From positions 1 through 64,000 of the forward strand of contig NZ_BMVF01000005.1 of the NCBI RefSeq assembly GCF_014650575.1: a stretch of 64,000 bases of DNA, read 5' to 3'. This document shows, one piece after another, positions 34,220 to 43,695 of the stretch. Below the pieces are notes generated by a model, which was not told the DNA's origin, searched no databases, and was given only the letters and a program-made list of their open reading frames with translations. Numbering within the stretch: position 1 is the first letter of the stretch; every line of letters begins with the position of its first letter. Both the position numbers and the translations under genes were made by a program. The DNA comes from Streptomyces naganishii JCM 4654. Lineage in GTDB: Bacteria; Actinomycetota; Actinomycetes; Streptomycetales; Streptomycetaceae.

Positions 34220-35032
34220 TCAGGGTTTCACGGCGACCGCGCCGAACTGCGGTACGGCGGCGGGCAGGTCGCCCCCGGCGCGCCACTGCGAGCACGGCAC
34301 CAGACCCGGCTCCACCAGTTCCAGACCGTCGAGGAACGCGGCGACCTCGGCGCGGCTGCGGGCGGTGATCGGCGGGGTGGCGTTGGCGTTCCAGAACTCC
34401 ATGGCCGCGACGTTGCCCTCGCCGCCGAGGTCGGCGTCGAAGGTGGGGTGCGTCAGGACCAGGAAGCTGCCCGAGGGCACCGCGGCCATGACGCGCCGCA
34501 CGATGTCGCGGGCCTCGCCGGTGTCCAGCACGAAGTTCAGGATGCCCAGCATCATCACCGCGATCGGACGGGTGAAGTCCAGCGTGGCCGCCGCGCGTTC
34601 GACGATGGCGTCCGGGTCGTGCACGTCGGCGTCGATGTAGTCGGTGACGCCCTCGCGGGTGCTGGTGAGCAGGGTGCGGGCGTGGACGAGGACGATCGGG
34701 TCGTTGTCGACGTAGACGATGCGCGACTCGGGGGCGATGCGCTGCGCTATCTCGTGGGTGTTGTCGACCGTGGGCAGCCCGGTGCCGACGTCGAGGAACT
34801 GGCGCACGCCCCGCTCGGCCGTCAGGTGGCGCACGGCCCGGCCGAGGAACTCGCGGTCCGCGCGGGCGACGTCCCGGATCACCGGGAACATGCCGGCGAC
34901 GTGCTCGCCGACCTGCTGGTCGACCTCGTAGTTGTCCTTGCCGCCGACCCAGTAGTTCCACACCCGCGCGTTGTGCGCCACACCGGTGTTCAGCCTCGGC
35001 GACCCGCCAGGCGGGGTGCGGCTCTCGCTCAC
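34220..35032 (-). CDS. SAM-dependent methyltransferase (DUF574/SAMT family)
   Basis: The 270-aa protein is of the actinobacterial S-adenosyl-methyltransferase-like family (Methyltransf_19). It has NTGVAHNARVWNYWVGGKDN near the N-terminus, motif I FLDVGTGLPT, RIVYVDNDPIVLVHAR and MMLGILNFV. GTG 35032 follows GGAG. Members are abundant in Streptomyces with no established substrate, and the neighbours do not define one. It is divergent from the HAD gene. Confidence 0.9.
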   Translation of the reverse strand: MSESRTPPGGSPRLNTGVAHNARVWNYWVGGKDNYEVDQQVGEHVAGMFPVIRDVARADREFLGRAVRHLTAERGVRQFLDVGTGLPTVDNTHEIAQRIAPESRIVYVDNDPIVLVHARTLLTSTREGVTDYIDADVHDPDAIVERAAATLDFTRPIAVMMLGILNFVLDTGEARDIVRRVMAAVPSGSFLVLTHPTFDADLGGEGNVAAMEFWNANATPPITARSRAEVAAFLDGLELVEPGLVPCSQWRAGGDLPAAVPQFGAVAVKP

Positions 35033-35240
35033 GTCTGCGCTCCACGTTCGTCTCGTTCGCCTGCCGCCCGTTCTCCGTGCTCCGTGCGGCCGTCGACGCC
35101 ATTGTGCCGCCCGGTGATCACGTTGTCTCCGGAATCGGCCGAGCCGCCGGCTGCGGACCCGCGCTTTTCGGCCAGGGCGTGTTTGCCCGTGAGGAGCCGG
35201 GCGTGTTTCCCTGGGGCCGCTCCCAGCACGGAAAAAGGAC

Positions 35241-36122
35241 ATGCCCAGCACTGCCTCGACCTCGCCCCTGCCCACCGCCGCCGCGCTCCCGGACGGCCCT
35301 GCCGACATACGGCTGATCGTCACCGACATGGACGGCACGCTCCTCGACGACGCCAAGCGGATCCCGGACGGGCTGTGGGCCGCCCTGGCCGAAATGCGCC
35401 GTCGGGGGATCCTTTTCAGCCCGGCCAGCGGCCGCCAGTACGCCACGCTGGCCGAGCAGTTCGCCGGCGCCGACGACGGCATGGTCTTCATCGCGGAGAA
35501 CGGCACCTACGTCGTACGGGACGGTGTGGAGCTGAGCTCCGACCCGCTGGGTGCGGGCGTCGCCGCCCGCATCGTGCACGCGGTGCGCGACCTCGTGGCG
35601 CGGGGCGTGGACGTGGGCGCCGTGGTGTGCGGGAAGCGGTCGGCGTACGTCGAGCGGACCGACGAGGCCTTCCTGGCCGAGGTGCGCAAGTACTACGTGC
35701 GGCACCGGAGCGTCACGGACCTCACGGCCGTCGAGGACGAGGTCGTCAAGGTCGCCCTCTTCGACTTCGGCTCCGCCGAGCGGACCACGGCCCCGGCGCT
35801 GTCCGGCTTTGCCGCGGACCACCAGGTCGTCGTGTCCGGCGAGCACTGGGTCGACGTGATGAACCGCACCGCCAACAAGGGCGCCGCGCTGCGCGGCCTC
35901 CAGCGCGAGCTCGGGATCACCCCGGCCCAGACGATGGTGTTCGGCGACTACCTCAACGACCTGGAGATGCTGGACGCGGCCGAGTGGTCGTTCGCCATGG
36001 CCAACGCCCACCCCGAGGTCGTCCGCCGGGCCCGTCATCTGGCGCCGTCCAACAACGACAACGGCGTCCTGCGCACGGTCGCCCGGCTGCTGCGTCTGCC
36101 GGTGGCCGGCATCGCGGACTGA
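35241..36122 (+). CDS. HAD-superfamily hydrolase (Cof/sucrose-phosphatase-like)
   Basis: The 293-aa protein has the HAD nucleophile motif VTDMDGTLLDD (D29, with D31 as acid/base), motif II SGRQYATLAEQFAG, conserved K in VMNRTANKGAALRGLQ, and motif IV FGDYLNDLEML. The C2-type cap between them places it in the Cof-type sugar-phosphatase group. ATG 35241 has AAAAAGGAC upstream. It probably dephosphorylates a sugar phosphate or FMN-like metabolite; the sequence cannot name one. Confidence 0.9.
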   Translation: MPSTASTSPLPTAAALPDGPADIRLIVTDMDGTLLDDAKRIPDGLWAALAEMRRRGILFSPASGRQYATLAEQFAGADDGMVFIAENGTYVVRDGVELSSDPLGAGVAARIVHAVRDLVARGVDVGAVVCGKRSAYVERTDEAFLAEVRKYYVRHRSVTDLTAVEDEVVKVALFDFGSAERTTAPALSGFAADHQVVVSGEHWVDVMNRTANKGAALRGLQRELGITPAQTMVFGDYLNDLEMLDAAEWSFAMANAHPEVVRRARHLAPSNNDNGVLRTVARLLRLPVAGIAD

Positions 36123-36147
36123 GCGCCGTCCGCAGGCGGTCCGGACG

Positions 36148-36810
36148 TCACTCCTGGCGGTCGCGCCGTGCGCGCAGGGCCGTGCGGAACCCGGTGAGCC
36201 GCCGCGCGGCGTGCTCCCGCAACCGGCGCCGGGCCCGGCCGCAGCGGTCGGCGAACTCGACATGGCGCGCCCCGCTCCCGGGGGGCGGGAATCCGAGGCG
36301 GGCCCGGACGCGGCCGAGGACGCGGGCGACGTCCGGCAGCGGTGACGGCAGCGGGCCGGCGGCCGCCTTTGGGGCGTCGTCGCTCAGCGTCATGCGCAGG
36401 CCGCCCGCGTGGGCCGAGGTCAGGTTGTAGAGCACGGCGACCAGCGTCGCGAGCGCCGTGCCCAGGACCACTTCGACCGCCACCACGGCCACGGCGACGA
36501 GCAGGGCCCAGCCGGCCGGGACCCAGGGTTCCTGGCCCGTCACCTTCAGGACGATCCAGACCACTCCCAGGGTCGCGCCCACGCACACCCCGAACCCGAG
36601 CAGGGCCAGCGAGCACGCTCTGGGCACCGACCAGGGGTCGGCGCCGGATATGTGCACCCGCACAGGGCCTCGCGGCGGCGGTGGTTCCCCGGGGAGTTCC
36701 GGTCCGCGGTCCGGGCCGGGCGGGTCGGCGACGGCCGTGAACTCGCCGGCGTCGGTGCCGCCGGGGAGTTCCGCGGCAGGGGCGGGGCGGGGACGCCGGG
36801 CTGGGCTCAT
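36148..36810 (-). CDS. DUF3566 membrane protein
   Basis: The 220-aa protein has a Pro-rich N-terminus, then the DUF3566 signature PVRVHISGADPWSVPRACSL, two membrane helices (about 63-87 and 99-125) and the LATLVAVLYNLTSAHAGGL segment. A basic C-terminal tail follows. DUF3566 proteins are usually encoded beside gyrA at oriC; this is a second, distant member. The ATG has GAGGAG upstream. The function is unknown, and it lies 44 bp from the next membrane-protein gene on the same strand. Confidence 0.85.
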   Translation of the reverse strand: MSPARRPRPAPAAELPGGTDAGEFTAVADPPGPDRGPELPGEPPPPRGPVRVHISGADPWSVPRACSLALLGFGVCVGATLGVVWIVLKVTGQEPWVPAGWALLVAVAVVAVEVVLGTALATLVAVLYNLTSAHAGGLRMTLSDDAPKAAAGPLPSPLPDVARVLGRVRARLGFPPPGSGARHVEFADRCGRARRRLREHAARRLTGFRTALRARRDRQE

Positions 36811-36854
36811 GCCTGTCTCCTCGTGGTGCGGGGGCGACTCGGGGCGGCGGGGAG

Positions 36855-37406
36855 TCAGGCGGCGGGGCGGGCGTCGTGGCCGGCCGAGGCGAGGACATGG
36901 CGCCGGGTGATGCGGCCGATCTCGTGCCAGAACGGCTTCGCCGTCAGGTACGCGCCGAGCACCGAGAGCACGCCGAGGCTGACGTCGACGCTCAGCCGGC
37001 CCTCCTTGGCCCAGTACACGTCCTGGAGGTCAAGCAGCAGCGCGAACTCGTCGCAGATCAGCGCGGTGCCGCAGCCGTACGCGGCCGCCACGGCCGGGTG
37101 CCCGACGGCCTTCTCGTCACCGCGGACCGCGACCAGGCCGAGGCCGGCGAGCAGGGCGATGCCGAAGTCGTAGTGGTGCAGGTGCTCGCCGCCCGCGGAC
37201 ACGTTGCCCCAGGGCAGCCAGCCGCCCCGGATGCCGTGCGTGATCACCCGTACGGTGCCGAAGGTCACGCCGAAGGAGGCCCAGGTGATCAGCAGCGAGC
37301 GCTGCACCGGGGCCAGGCGGGTCTGTGCCGCCTCCCGCCAGCGGTCGGTGAGCCGCGGCCCCCCGCGATGGCGGCCGTGGCCGCGCCGACGTGCGGTGAG
37401 TCTCAT
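36855..37406 (-). CDS. Integral membrane protein with HLHHYD motif
   Basis: The 183-aa protein has about four hydrophobic segments and GGEHLHHYDFGIALLAGL near the second, followed by ALICDEFALLLDLQDVYWAKEG. These His/Asp/Glu clusters could bind metal. I recognise it as a conserved actinobacterial membrane protein without a named function. ATG 37406 follows GGGAGG; upstream in-frame sequence is Arg-rich and unconserved. Confidence 0.8.
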   Translation of the reverse strand: MRLTARRRGHGRHRGGPRLTDRWREAAQTRLAPVQRSLLITWASFGVTFGTVRVITHGIRGGWLPWGNVSAGGEHLHHYDFGIALLAGLGLVAVRGDEKAVGHPAVAAAYGCGTALICDEFALLLDLQDVYWAKEGRLSVDVSLGVLSVLGAYLTAKPFWHEIGRITRRHVLASAGHDARPAA

Positions 37407-37532
37407 GGCTGACCGGCCTCCCACGCCGAAGGGGCACCCGGGGACGGCGTACGGCCGCCCGGCGGTACCGCAACTGGTGTGCGATTCCGACGCTAAGCGT
37501 GCCCCTGTTCCCCCGCACGCCTGCCGGGTGAC

Positions 37533-37563
37533 CCGTACGGCCGTCCGGGTGACGGCCGTACGG
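37533..37563 (-). terminator. Perfect 13-bp stem-loop after the endonuclease gene
   Basis: CCGTACGGCCGTC (37533-37545), a 5-nt loop CGGGT and GACGGCCGTACGG (37551-37563) form a perfect hairpin. It lies 48 bp past the endonuclease stop. There is no T run. It may end that minus-strand operon or be a protein-binding palindrome. Confidence 0.55.
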
Positions 37564-37611
37564 CGGCCCAAGCGCGACGGCAGGGCGGGGCGGCGTCCGT
37601 GGCGTGGTGGC

Positions 37612-38265
37612 TCAAGCCGCGTGGGCCAGGCACTCCTGAGCCACGTGCTTGTCCAGGGCCGCGCGCACCAGCGCGGCCGCCAGGGCGGCGGGGTCGGTGT
37701 CGCCGGCCAGGCCCGCGAGCCGGCCGGCGTCCTCGGGCAGACCGAGGCGCCCGGCGCCGGAGAGGGTCTTGGCGTCCAGGTACGGCGCCACCTCGGGCCA
37801 CACGGCCTGGACCTCGCGCAGGAAGATGTCCGCGCCGGCCGGGCCGAGCCCCGGCACCTCCTGGAGCAGCGCCCGCAGCGCGGGGACGCTCCCGTCGCCC
37901 TCCGCGCGCAGCCGGCGCAGATCGCCGCCCCAGCGCTCGAGGACCAGCTCGGCGCCGTCCCCGAGCTGGGTCGCCGTGCGCTCGTCGTAGCGCCGGTAGC
38001 CGCCGCGCCCCAGCGCGTCCACGCGGGCCCGCCAGTCCGCGCCTGCCATGCGGCGCGGATCGCGCAGGCCCGCCTCGGACAGCGCGCGGGCGGACGCGAC
38101 GGCCACCGAACCGCGGATGCGGGCGCTGAGCAGCACGGCGAGCACCAGCAGCCGGTACAGCGGCTGCGGGGTGTTCCGCAGGGTGATGCCGGCCTCGTGC
38201 GCGAACGTCTCCCCGTGCGCCCGGACCAGCTCGTTCAGGACCTTCGCGTCCCGGTCACGGCTCAC
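37612..38265 (-). CDS. Helix-hairpin-helix endonuclease-III-like protein
   Basis: The 217-aa protein has the HhH-GPD type DNA-glycosylase fold: LVLAVLLSARIRGSVAVASA, then the hairpin LQEVPGLGPAGADIFLREVQ with a conserved Asp downstream (VAPYLDAKT). No C-terminal [4Fe-4S] cysteine cluster is present, so it differs from Nth/MutY. GTG 38265 overlaps the stop of the DUF3140 gene (GTGA). It probably acts in base excision repair or is a structural DNA-binding relative. Confidence 0.87.
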   Translation of the reverse strand: MSRDRDAKVLNELVRAHGETFAHEAGITLRNTPQPLYRLLVLAVLLSARIRGSVAVASARALSEAGLRDPRRMAGADWRARVDALGRGGYRRYDERTATQLGDGAELVLERWGGDLRRLRAEGDGSVPALRALLQEVPGLGPAGADIFLREVQAVWPEVAPYLDAKTLSGAGRLGLPEDAGRLAGLAGDTDPAALAAALVRAALDKHVAQECLAHAA

Positions 38266-38615
38266 GGGGCCGGTTTGAGGGGATCGTGGCCGAGGGTCAT
38301 GAGCCGGTGACGCCTGCGGGTGTCCTCGGCGTCGCCCGACTCGGTCTCGGGCTCGTTCTCCAGATCCGCCTGGGAGTCGACCGTCTCGACGACCCTGCGC
38401 ATCACGCGCAGGTCGTCGTCGGTCAGGTCGGTGCGGCGCTTCTGCAGGATGGCGAGCACGTGCTGCCCGGTGGGCGTGCCGGCCTCCTGGGGGAGCGGCT
38501 CGGCGTTCTCGTCGGCGTCCCGGACCCTCAGCCAGGCCGCCAGCTCGGCCGAGGTCATGTTCACGACGCGGTGGAAGTCCTCCCACAGGGCGTCGAGTTC
38601 GAGGGCGTCGGTCAT
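38262..38615 (-). CDS. DUF3140-family protein
   Basis: The 117-aa protein is acidic in the middle and contains WEDFHRVVNMTSAELAAWL and DLRVMRRVVETVDSQ, which match DUF3140. That family resembles small DNA-binding proteins. It ends in the HhH gene's start codon (GTGA), so the two proteins are probably made together, perhaps acting on DNA as a pair. ATG 38615 has GGGG upstream. The function is unknown. Confidence 0.85.
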   Translation of the reverse strand: MTDALELDALWEDFHRVVNMTSAELAAWLRVRDADENAEPLPQEAGTPTGQHVLAILQKRRTDLTDDDLRVMRRVVETVDSQADLENEPETESGDAEDTRRRHRLMTLGHDPLKPAP

Positions 38616-38664
38616 CGGGTGCCCCTTTCGTTCGTCATGCGGGAAGCGGGCGGCGCCGCGCCGG

Positions 38665-39147
38665 TCAGTCGTCGTGGGAGACGTTCTCGGCGGCGAACAT
38701 CCAGCGCTGCTTCTCCAGTTCCGCGGTGATGGCGATGAGCAGGTCCTGGGTCACCGGGTCGGCCTTCTCGGTGGCGTCGATGCGCTCGCGCAGCCGGGCC
38801 ACGGCGGACTCCAGGGCCTCGACCAGCACCTCGACGGCCTCCGTGTCACGCACCCAGCCGTCCTTGGGGCCGGGCAGCGTGAAGGCCGAGGCGATGGTCT
38901 CCGGGCGGCCGTCCGGCGGCAGGCCGAGCGCCGAGGACCGCTCGGCGACCGTGTCGGCGAACGTGCGGGCCGCCGCCACGACCTCGTCCAGCTGGAGGTG
39001 GATGGAACGGAACCGGGGTCCCACGATGTTCCAGTGGGCCTGCTTCCCGATGAGGGAGAGCCCGAGGAGATCCACGAGGGTGTTCTGCAGCGCCTCCCCG
39101 GCGACCTGACGGGCGGAGTCGGGGATCGTGCTCTTGACGACAGTCAT
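38665..39147 (-). CDS. dps: Dps-family ferritin-like DNA-protection protein
   Basis: The 160-aa four-helix protein has QNTLVDLLGLSLIGKQAHWNIVG followed by RSIHLQLDEVVAAARTFADTVAER. The Dps ferroxidase residues His (QAHW), Asp and Glu at the subunit interface are present. It should oxidise iron with peroxide and coat or protect DNA in stationary phase or stress. ATG 39147 overlaps the wblR-like gene's stop (TCAT on the plus strand, ATGA on the coding strand), so the two are translationally coupled. Confidence 0.93.
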   Translation of the reverse strand: MTVVKSTIPDSARQVAGEALQNTLVDLLGLSLIGKQAHWNIVGPRFRSIHLQLDEVVAAARTFADTVAERSSALGLPPDGRPETIASAFTLPGPKDGWVRDTEAVEVLVEALESAVARLRERIDATEKADPVTQDLLIAITAELEKQRWMFAAENVSHDD

Positions 39148-39401
39148 ACGGTGCTTCTCCTTGCAACATCGTCTCTGGCGGTCCGGAGCAGTGCGAGGCG
39201 CTCCTCCTCGCCGGTCCCGCCCCACACACCCGAGGTCTGTCCGCTGCTGAGCGCGAAGGACAGGCACTGGGTGATCACCGGGCACCGGGCACAGACGCGT
39301 TTGGCGGCCGCGGTGTCCCGCAGCGCCGGTCCGCGTGTGCCCACGGGAAAGAACAGTTCGGGGTCCTCACCCACGCAGGCAGCACTGCGCAACCACTCCA
39401 T
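39144..39401 (-). CDS. WhiB-like (Wbl) iron-sulfur regulator
   Basis: The 85-aa protein has the four Wbl cysteines C9, C37, C40 and C46 (AACVGEDPELFFP, VCARCPVITQC) for a [4Fe-4S] cluster, and the turn GVWGG with a basic tail. The family senses NO or oxygen and acts with sigma factor HrdB on promoters. ATG 39401 is chosen; the in-frame start at 39434 would add 11 residues, and neither has a good ribosome-binding site. The direct coupling to dps suggests it controls the iron/oxidative response, including its own operon. Confidence 0.9.
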   Translation of the reverse strand: MEWLRSAACVGEDPELFFPVGTRGPALRDTAAAKRVCARCPVITQCLSFALSSGQTSGVWGGTGEEERLALLRTARDDVARRSTV

Positions 39402-39779
39402 GGGGGCGCGGGTGCCCTGCGCGGACCACGGCAAACGCCCCGCCGGGGCACGCCGCCGGGGCGGGACGGGGCTCAGGCCCCCCCTGGGGACGCCGGTCGT
39501 CCGGGCGGGCGGGGGTCGGTGCCACGGGCCGCCGGTCGCCGGGGCGGGCGGGGCGCGGTGTCCCGGGACGGTCGCCGGGGCGGGCGGGGGAGTGCCGGGG
39601 GCCGCGGGTCGTCCGGGCGGTCAGGGCTCAGGGCCCGGGACGCCCGGTTGTCCGGGCGGTCGGGGGTGGTGCCCCGGGAGGCCGGTCGCCGGGGCGGGCG
39701 GGGCGCTGCCCGGGCCGCGGGTCGTCTGGGCGGTCGGGGCTCAGGGCCCGGGACGCCGGTCGCCGGGGCGGGCGGCGGT
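39402..39779. repeat. GC-rich degenerate tandem repeats between wbl and hydrolase genes
   Basis: A 43-bp unit starting CCGCGGGTCGTCCGGGCGGT recurs at about 39602 and 39715 (113 bp apart) with three substitutions. GCCGGTCGCCGGGGCGGGCG recurs at 39531, 39681 and 39755, with a partial copy at 39570. The stretch lies between two minus-strand genes, ahead of wbl. It holds the wbl promoter somewhere near its left end, but no clear gene. Confidence 0.65.
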
Positions 39780-40619
39780 TCAGCGTCCCAGCGCGCCGTC
39801 CAGGAAGGCGGTGAGCTGCGCGAGTGTCTCCGCCCTGTCCGTCTCGTGGAACACCTCGTGCCGGGCGCCCGCGTGGACCCGCTCGGTGAGGGCGCCGCCG
39901 AGCCGCTCCACGCCGACGCGGCTGCCGGGGAGCGGGACCAGCCGGTCGTCGTCGCCGTGCAGCCACAGCACGGGCAGCGAGCCGACGTCGCCGCCCTCGT
40001 CGACGGTCCGGAGCATCCGGGCGAACGCCTCCACCGTTGGCCGCTTCATCGGGCCGTGCCACACCAGCGGGTCGGCCGCGTACGCCGCGCCGACCGCCGG
40101 GTCCCGGGACAGCGCGGCCGGGCTGATCGGCGTGTCGGGAATCTCGTCGAGCGCCAGCAGCCGGCCGGGCAGCTCCCACGCGCCGATGACCGGACCGGAC
40201 AGGGCGAGCGCGGACAGCTCCTCGCGGTGCCGCTGGGCGTAGCGGGCGGCGATCAGGCCGCCCATGGAGTGGCCGATCAGGACCAGGGGCAGGCCGGGGT
40301 GCGCGGCGCGGGCCAGGCCGGCCACGAGGTGCACGTCGGCGACCACGTCCTCGAAGTCCTCGACCACCACGCGCTCGCCCGCCGACCTGCCGTGCCCCGC
40401 GTGGTCGGGCGCGAAGACGGAGGCCCCGTGCGCCACGAGCGCGCCGGCCACCCCGGCGTAGCGGCCGGAGTGCTCGCCGTAGCCGTGCGCCACGAGGGCG
40501 GTGTACCGGGGCCGGGGATGCGGCCACTCCCGGACGAAGAGGGCGCCCCGCGCTCCGGTCAGGGTGTGCTCGCGGGACTCGGCCGGAACGGCGTCCGGGT
40601 GCTCGCGGGACTCGGGCAT
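39780..40619 (-). CDS. Alpha/beta hydrolase (monoacylglycerol-lipase-like)
   Basis: The 279-aa protein has the serine hydrolase elbow GHSMGG (S118), the oxyanion segment HGYGEHSGRY and the C-terminal LHGDDDRLVP and ARHEVFHE regions with catalytic Asp and His. This pattern is typical of the Hydrolase_4/MGL group acting on monoglycerides or lysophospholipids. The N-terminus repeats ESREH twice (residues 3-7 and 14-18), an odd extension. ATG 40619 follows GGAGGA. No signal peptide is evident. Confidence 0.9.
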   Translation of the reverse strand: MPESREHPDAVPAESREHTLTGARGALFVREWPHPRPRYTALVAHGYGEHSGRYAGVAGALVAHGASVFAPDHAGHGRSAGERVVVEDFEDVVADVHLVAGLARAAHPGLPLVLIGHSMGGLIAARYAQRHREELSALALSGPVIGAWELPGRLLALDEIPDTPISPAALSRDPAVGAAYAADPLVWHGPMKRPTVEAFARMLRTVDEGGDVGSLPVLWLHGDDDRLVPLPGSRVGVERLGGALTERVHAGARHEVFHETDRAETLAQLTAFLDGALGR

Positions 40620-40700
40620 GGCTCCTCCAGCTCGTCGGCGCGGCCTCGACGGCCTCCTGGGGGATCTTCCCAGGGGGCCGCGCGGAGGTCTATAGTCAAA

Positions 40701-40717
40701 AACTAGCAGTGCTAATT
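40701..40717. promoter_or_regulatory. TetR-type operator candidate before the thiolase gene
   Basis: AACTAGCAGTGCTAATT (40701-40717) contains perfect arms TAGCA-G-TGCTA, extended by AA/TT with one mismatch. It sits 22 bp before the GTG of the thiolase gene, in an AT-rich stretch. Similar sites stand before fatty-acid-related genes controlled by TetR proteins in actinomycetes. No tetR gene is adjacent, so the regulator would act from elsewhere. Confidence 0.55.
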
Positions 40718-40739
40718 AATGGATGCTGAGGAGTCCTCC

Positions 40740-41927
<1,188 letters not shown>

Positions 41928-42049
41928 CCGCGAGCCGCGCGCGTGTGCCGCGCGCACCGACGGGGGCCTCCCGCGAGGGAGTCAGCAACAGCGGCTTCCC
42001 GCGAGGAGGCCGGCAAGCAAGAGCCGCAACGAAACGGAGCACCCCCTCC

Positions 42050-43600
42050 ATGGCAACCCTCTCCGTCGCCGCGATCCTCGCCGAGAACGCCCGGCGCCGC
42101 CCCGACCGGACCGCGCTGGTCGAGGGCGACCTCAGGCTGACCTTCGCGCAGGTGTGGCAGCGCGCCCGCGCGCAGGCCGGGGCGCTGGCCGCCCTCGGCG
42201 TGCGGCCGGGGGACCGGGTCGCGCTGATGGCGCCCAACACCGCGGAGTTCCCGCAGGCGTACTACGCCGTCGCGGCGGCCGGGGGAGTCGTGGTCCCCGT
42301 CCACCTGTTGCTGTCCGCGCGGGAGGTCGAGCACGTCCTGCGGGACAGCGGCGCCACGCTGCTGCTGTGCCACCCGGCGCAGGCGGAGACGGGCGGGGCG
42401 GCCGCCCGCGCGGTGGGCGTCGAACTGGTCACGCTGGGCGCCGAGCTGGAGAGGCTGGCGGCGGACGCCGAGCCCCTGCGCTCCTACGTCACCCGGGCCG
42501 CCGACGACCCCGCCGTCGTCTTCTACACCAGCGGCACCACCGGCGTGCCCAAGGGCGCGGTGCTCAGCCACTTCAACCTGGTGATGAACGCGACGGTCAA
42601 CGCCTTCGACGCCAACGACATCCGCCCCGACGACGTGGCCCTCGGCGCGCTGCCCCTCTTCCACGCGTTCGGGCAGACGGTCTCGATGAACTCCACCTGG
42701 CGGGCCGGCGCCACCCTCGTGCTGCTGCCCCGCTTCGACGCGGCACGGGCGATCGAGCTGATGGTGAAGGAGGGCGTGAACACCTTCCACGGCGTGCCGA
42801 CCATGTTCGTCGCCCTCGCGGCCGCGGCGGCCGGAGCGGACGCACTGCCCCGGCTGCGGCTGTGCGTCTCCGGCGGCGCCTCGCTGCCCGTCGCCGTACT
42901 GGAGCGGTTCGAGGCCGCGTTCGGGGCGCGGGTCTTCGAGGGGTACGGGCTGTCGGAGACCTCGCCCACGGCGACCGTGAACCAGCCCTGGTTCGGCACG
43001 AAGCCCGGCACCATCGGCCACCCGCTGTGGGGCGTCGACGTGGAGATCGCCCGCGCGGAGGCCGAGGACCGCGTCGAACTCCTGCCGCCCGGCGAACTGG
43101 GCGAGGTCGTCGTGCGCGGCCACAACGTGTTCTCCGGCTACCTCGGCCGGCCCGAGGCCACCGCCGAGGCGCTCGTCGACGGCTGGTTCCGCACCGGCGA
43201 CCTCGGCACCAAGGACGACGAGGGCTTCCTCAGGATCGTCGACCGCAAGAAGGACGTCGTCATCCGCGGCGGCTACAACGTCTACCCGCGCGAGGTCGAG
43301 GAGGTGCTGCTGCGCCACCCGTCCGTCGCCCAGGCCGCCGTCATCGGCCTGCCCGACGAACTGCACGGCGAGGAGGTGTGCGCCGTCGTCGTCCCCGCGC
43401 CCGGCGCCACCCCCGACGCGGCCGCCCTGACCGAGTGGTCCAAGGAACACCTGGGCCGGTACAAGTACCCGCGCCGGGTGGAGTTCACCGACGCGCTGCC
43501 CCTGGGACCGAGCATGAAGGTCCTCAAGCGCGAACTGCGGGCGCGGTACGGGAAGACGAGCCCGGAGACGGAGACGAGCCAGGAGACGGAGACGAGCTAG
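42050..43600 (+). CDS. Acyl-CoA synthetase (AMP-forming ligase, long-chain type)
   Basis: The 516-aa ANL enzyme has the P-loop motif YTSGTTGVPKGAVLSH near 160, FEGYGLSETSPTATVN, GWFRTGDLG with the ribose-binding Asp, and C-terminal PLGPSMKVLKREL with the catalytic Lys. It activates a fatty or other carboxylic acid to its CoA thioester. The ATG lies 122 bp after the thiolase stop on the same strand, and joint use in fatty-acid catabolism is likely. The C-terminus carries a short repeat ETETSQETETS, unlikely to be catalytic. Confidence 0.92.
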   Translation: MATLSVAAILAENARRRPDRTALVEGDLRLTFAQVWQRARAQAGALAALGVRPGDRVALMAPNTAEFPQAYYAVAAAGGVVVPVHLLLSAREVEHVLRDSGATLLLCHPAQAETGGAAARAVGVELVTLGAELERLAADAEPLRSYVTRAADDPAVVFYTSGTTGVPKGAVLSHFNLVMNATVNAFDANDIRPDDVALGALPLFHAFGQTVSMNSTWRAGATLVLLPRFDAARAIELMVKEGVNTFHGVPTMFVALAAAAAGADALPRLRLCVSGGASLPVAVLERFEAAFGARVFEGYGLSETSPTATVNQPWFGTKPGTIGHPLWGVDVEIARAEAEDRVELLPPGELGEVVVRGHNVFSGYLGRPEATAEALVDGWFRTGDLGTKDDEGFLRIVDRKKDVVIRGGYNVYPREVEEVLLRHPSVAQAAVIGLPDELHGEEVCAVVVPAPGATPDAAALTEWSKEHLGRYKYPRRVEFTDALPLGPSMKVLKRELRARYGKTSPETETSQETETS

Positions 43601-43605
43601 CGGGG

Positions 43606-43625
43606 GCGCCCCGGCCGGGGGGCGC
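43606..43625 (+). terminator. Hairpin after the acyl-CoA ligase gene
   Basis: GCGCCCC (43606-43612) pairs with GGGGCGC (43619-43625) around a 6-base loop, 6 bp after the stop. It probably ends the thiolase/ligase transcript, although no T run follows. Confidence 0.5.
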
Positions 43626-43695
43626 GCGGGCAGGGGTCACCAGGCGAGACGGTCCTTACGGCACGCGGTTGTCCGGACATAGGATCGGTGGCCGC

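Noticed and set aside
34448-36430. 660-codon plus-strand frame spanning the methyltransferase and HAD genes
   Set aside because: It reads mostly antisense to the methyltransferase and lacks a domain; the HAD gene is in another frame.
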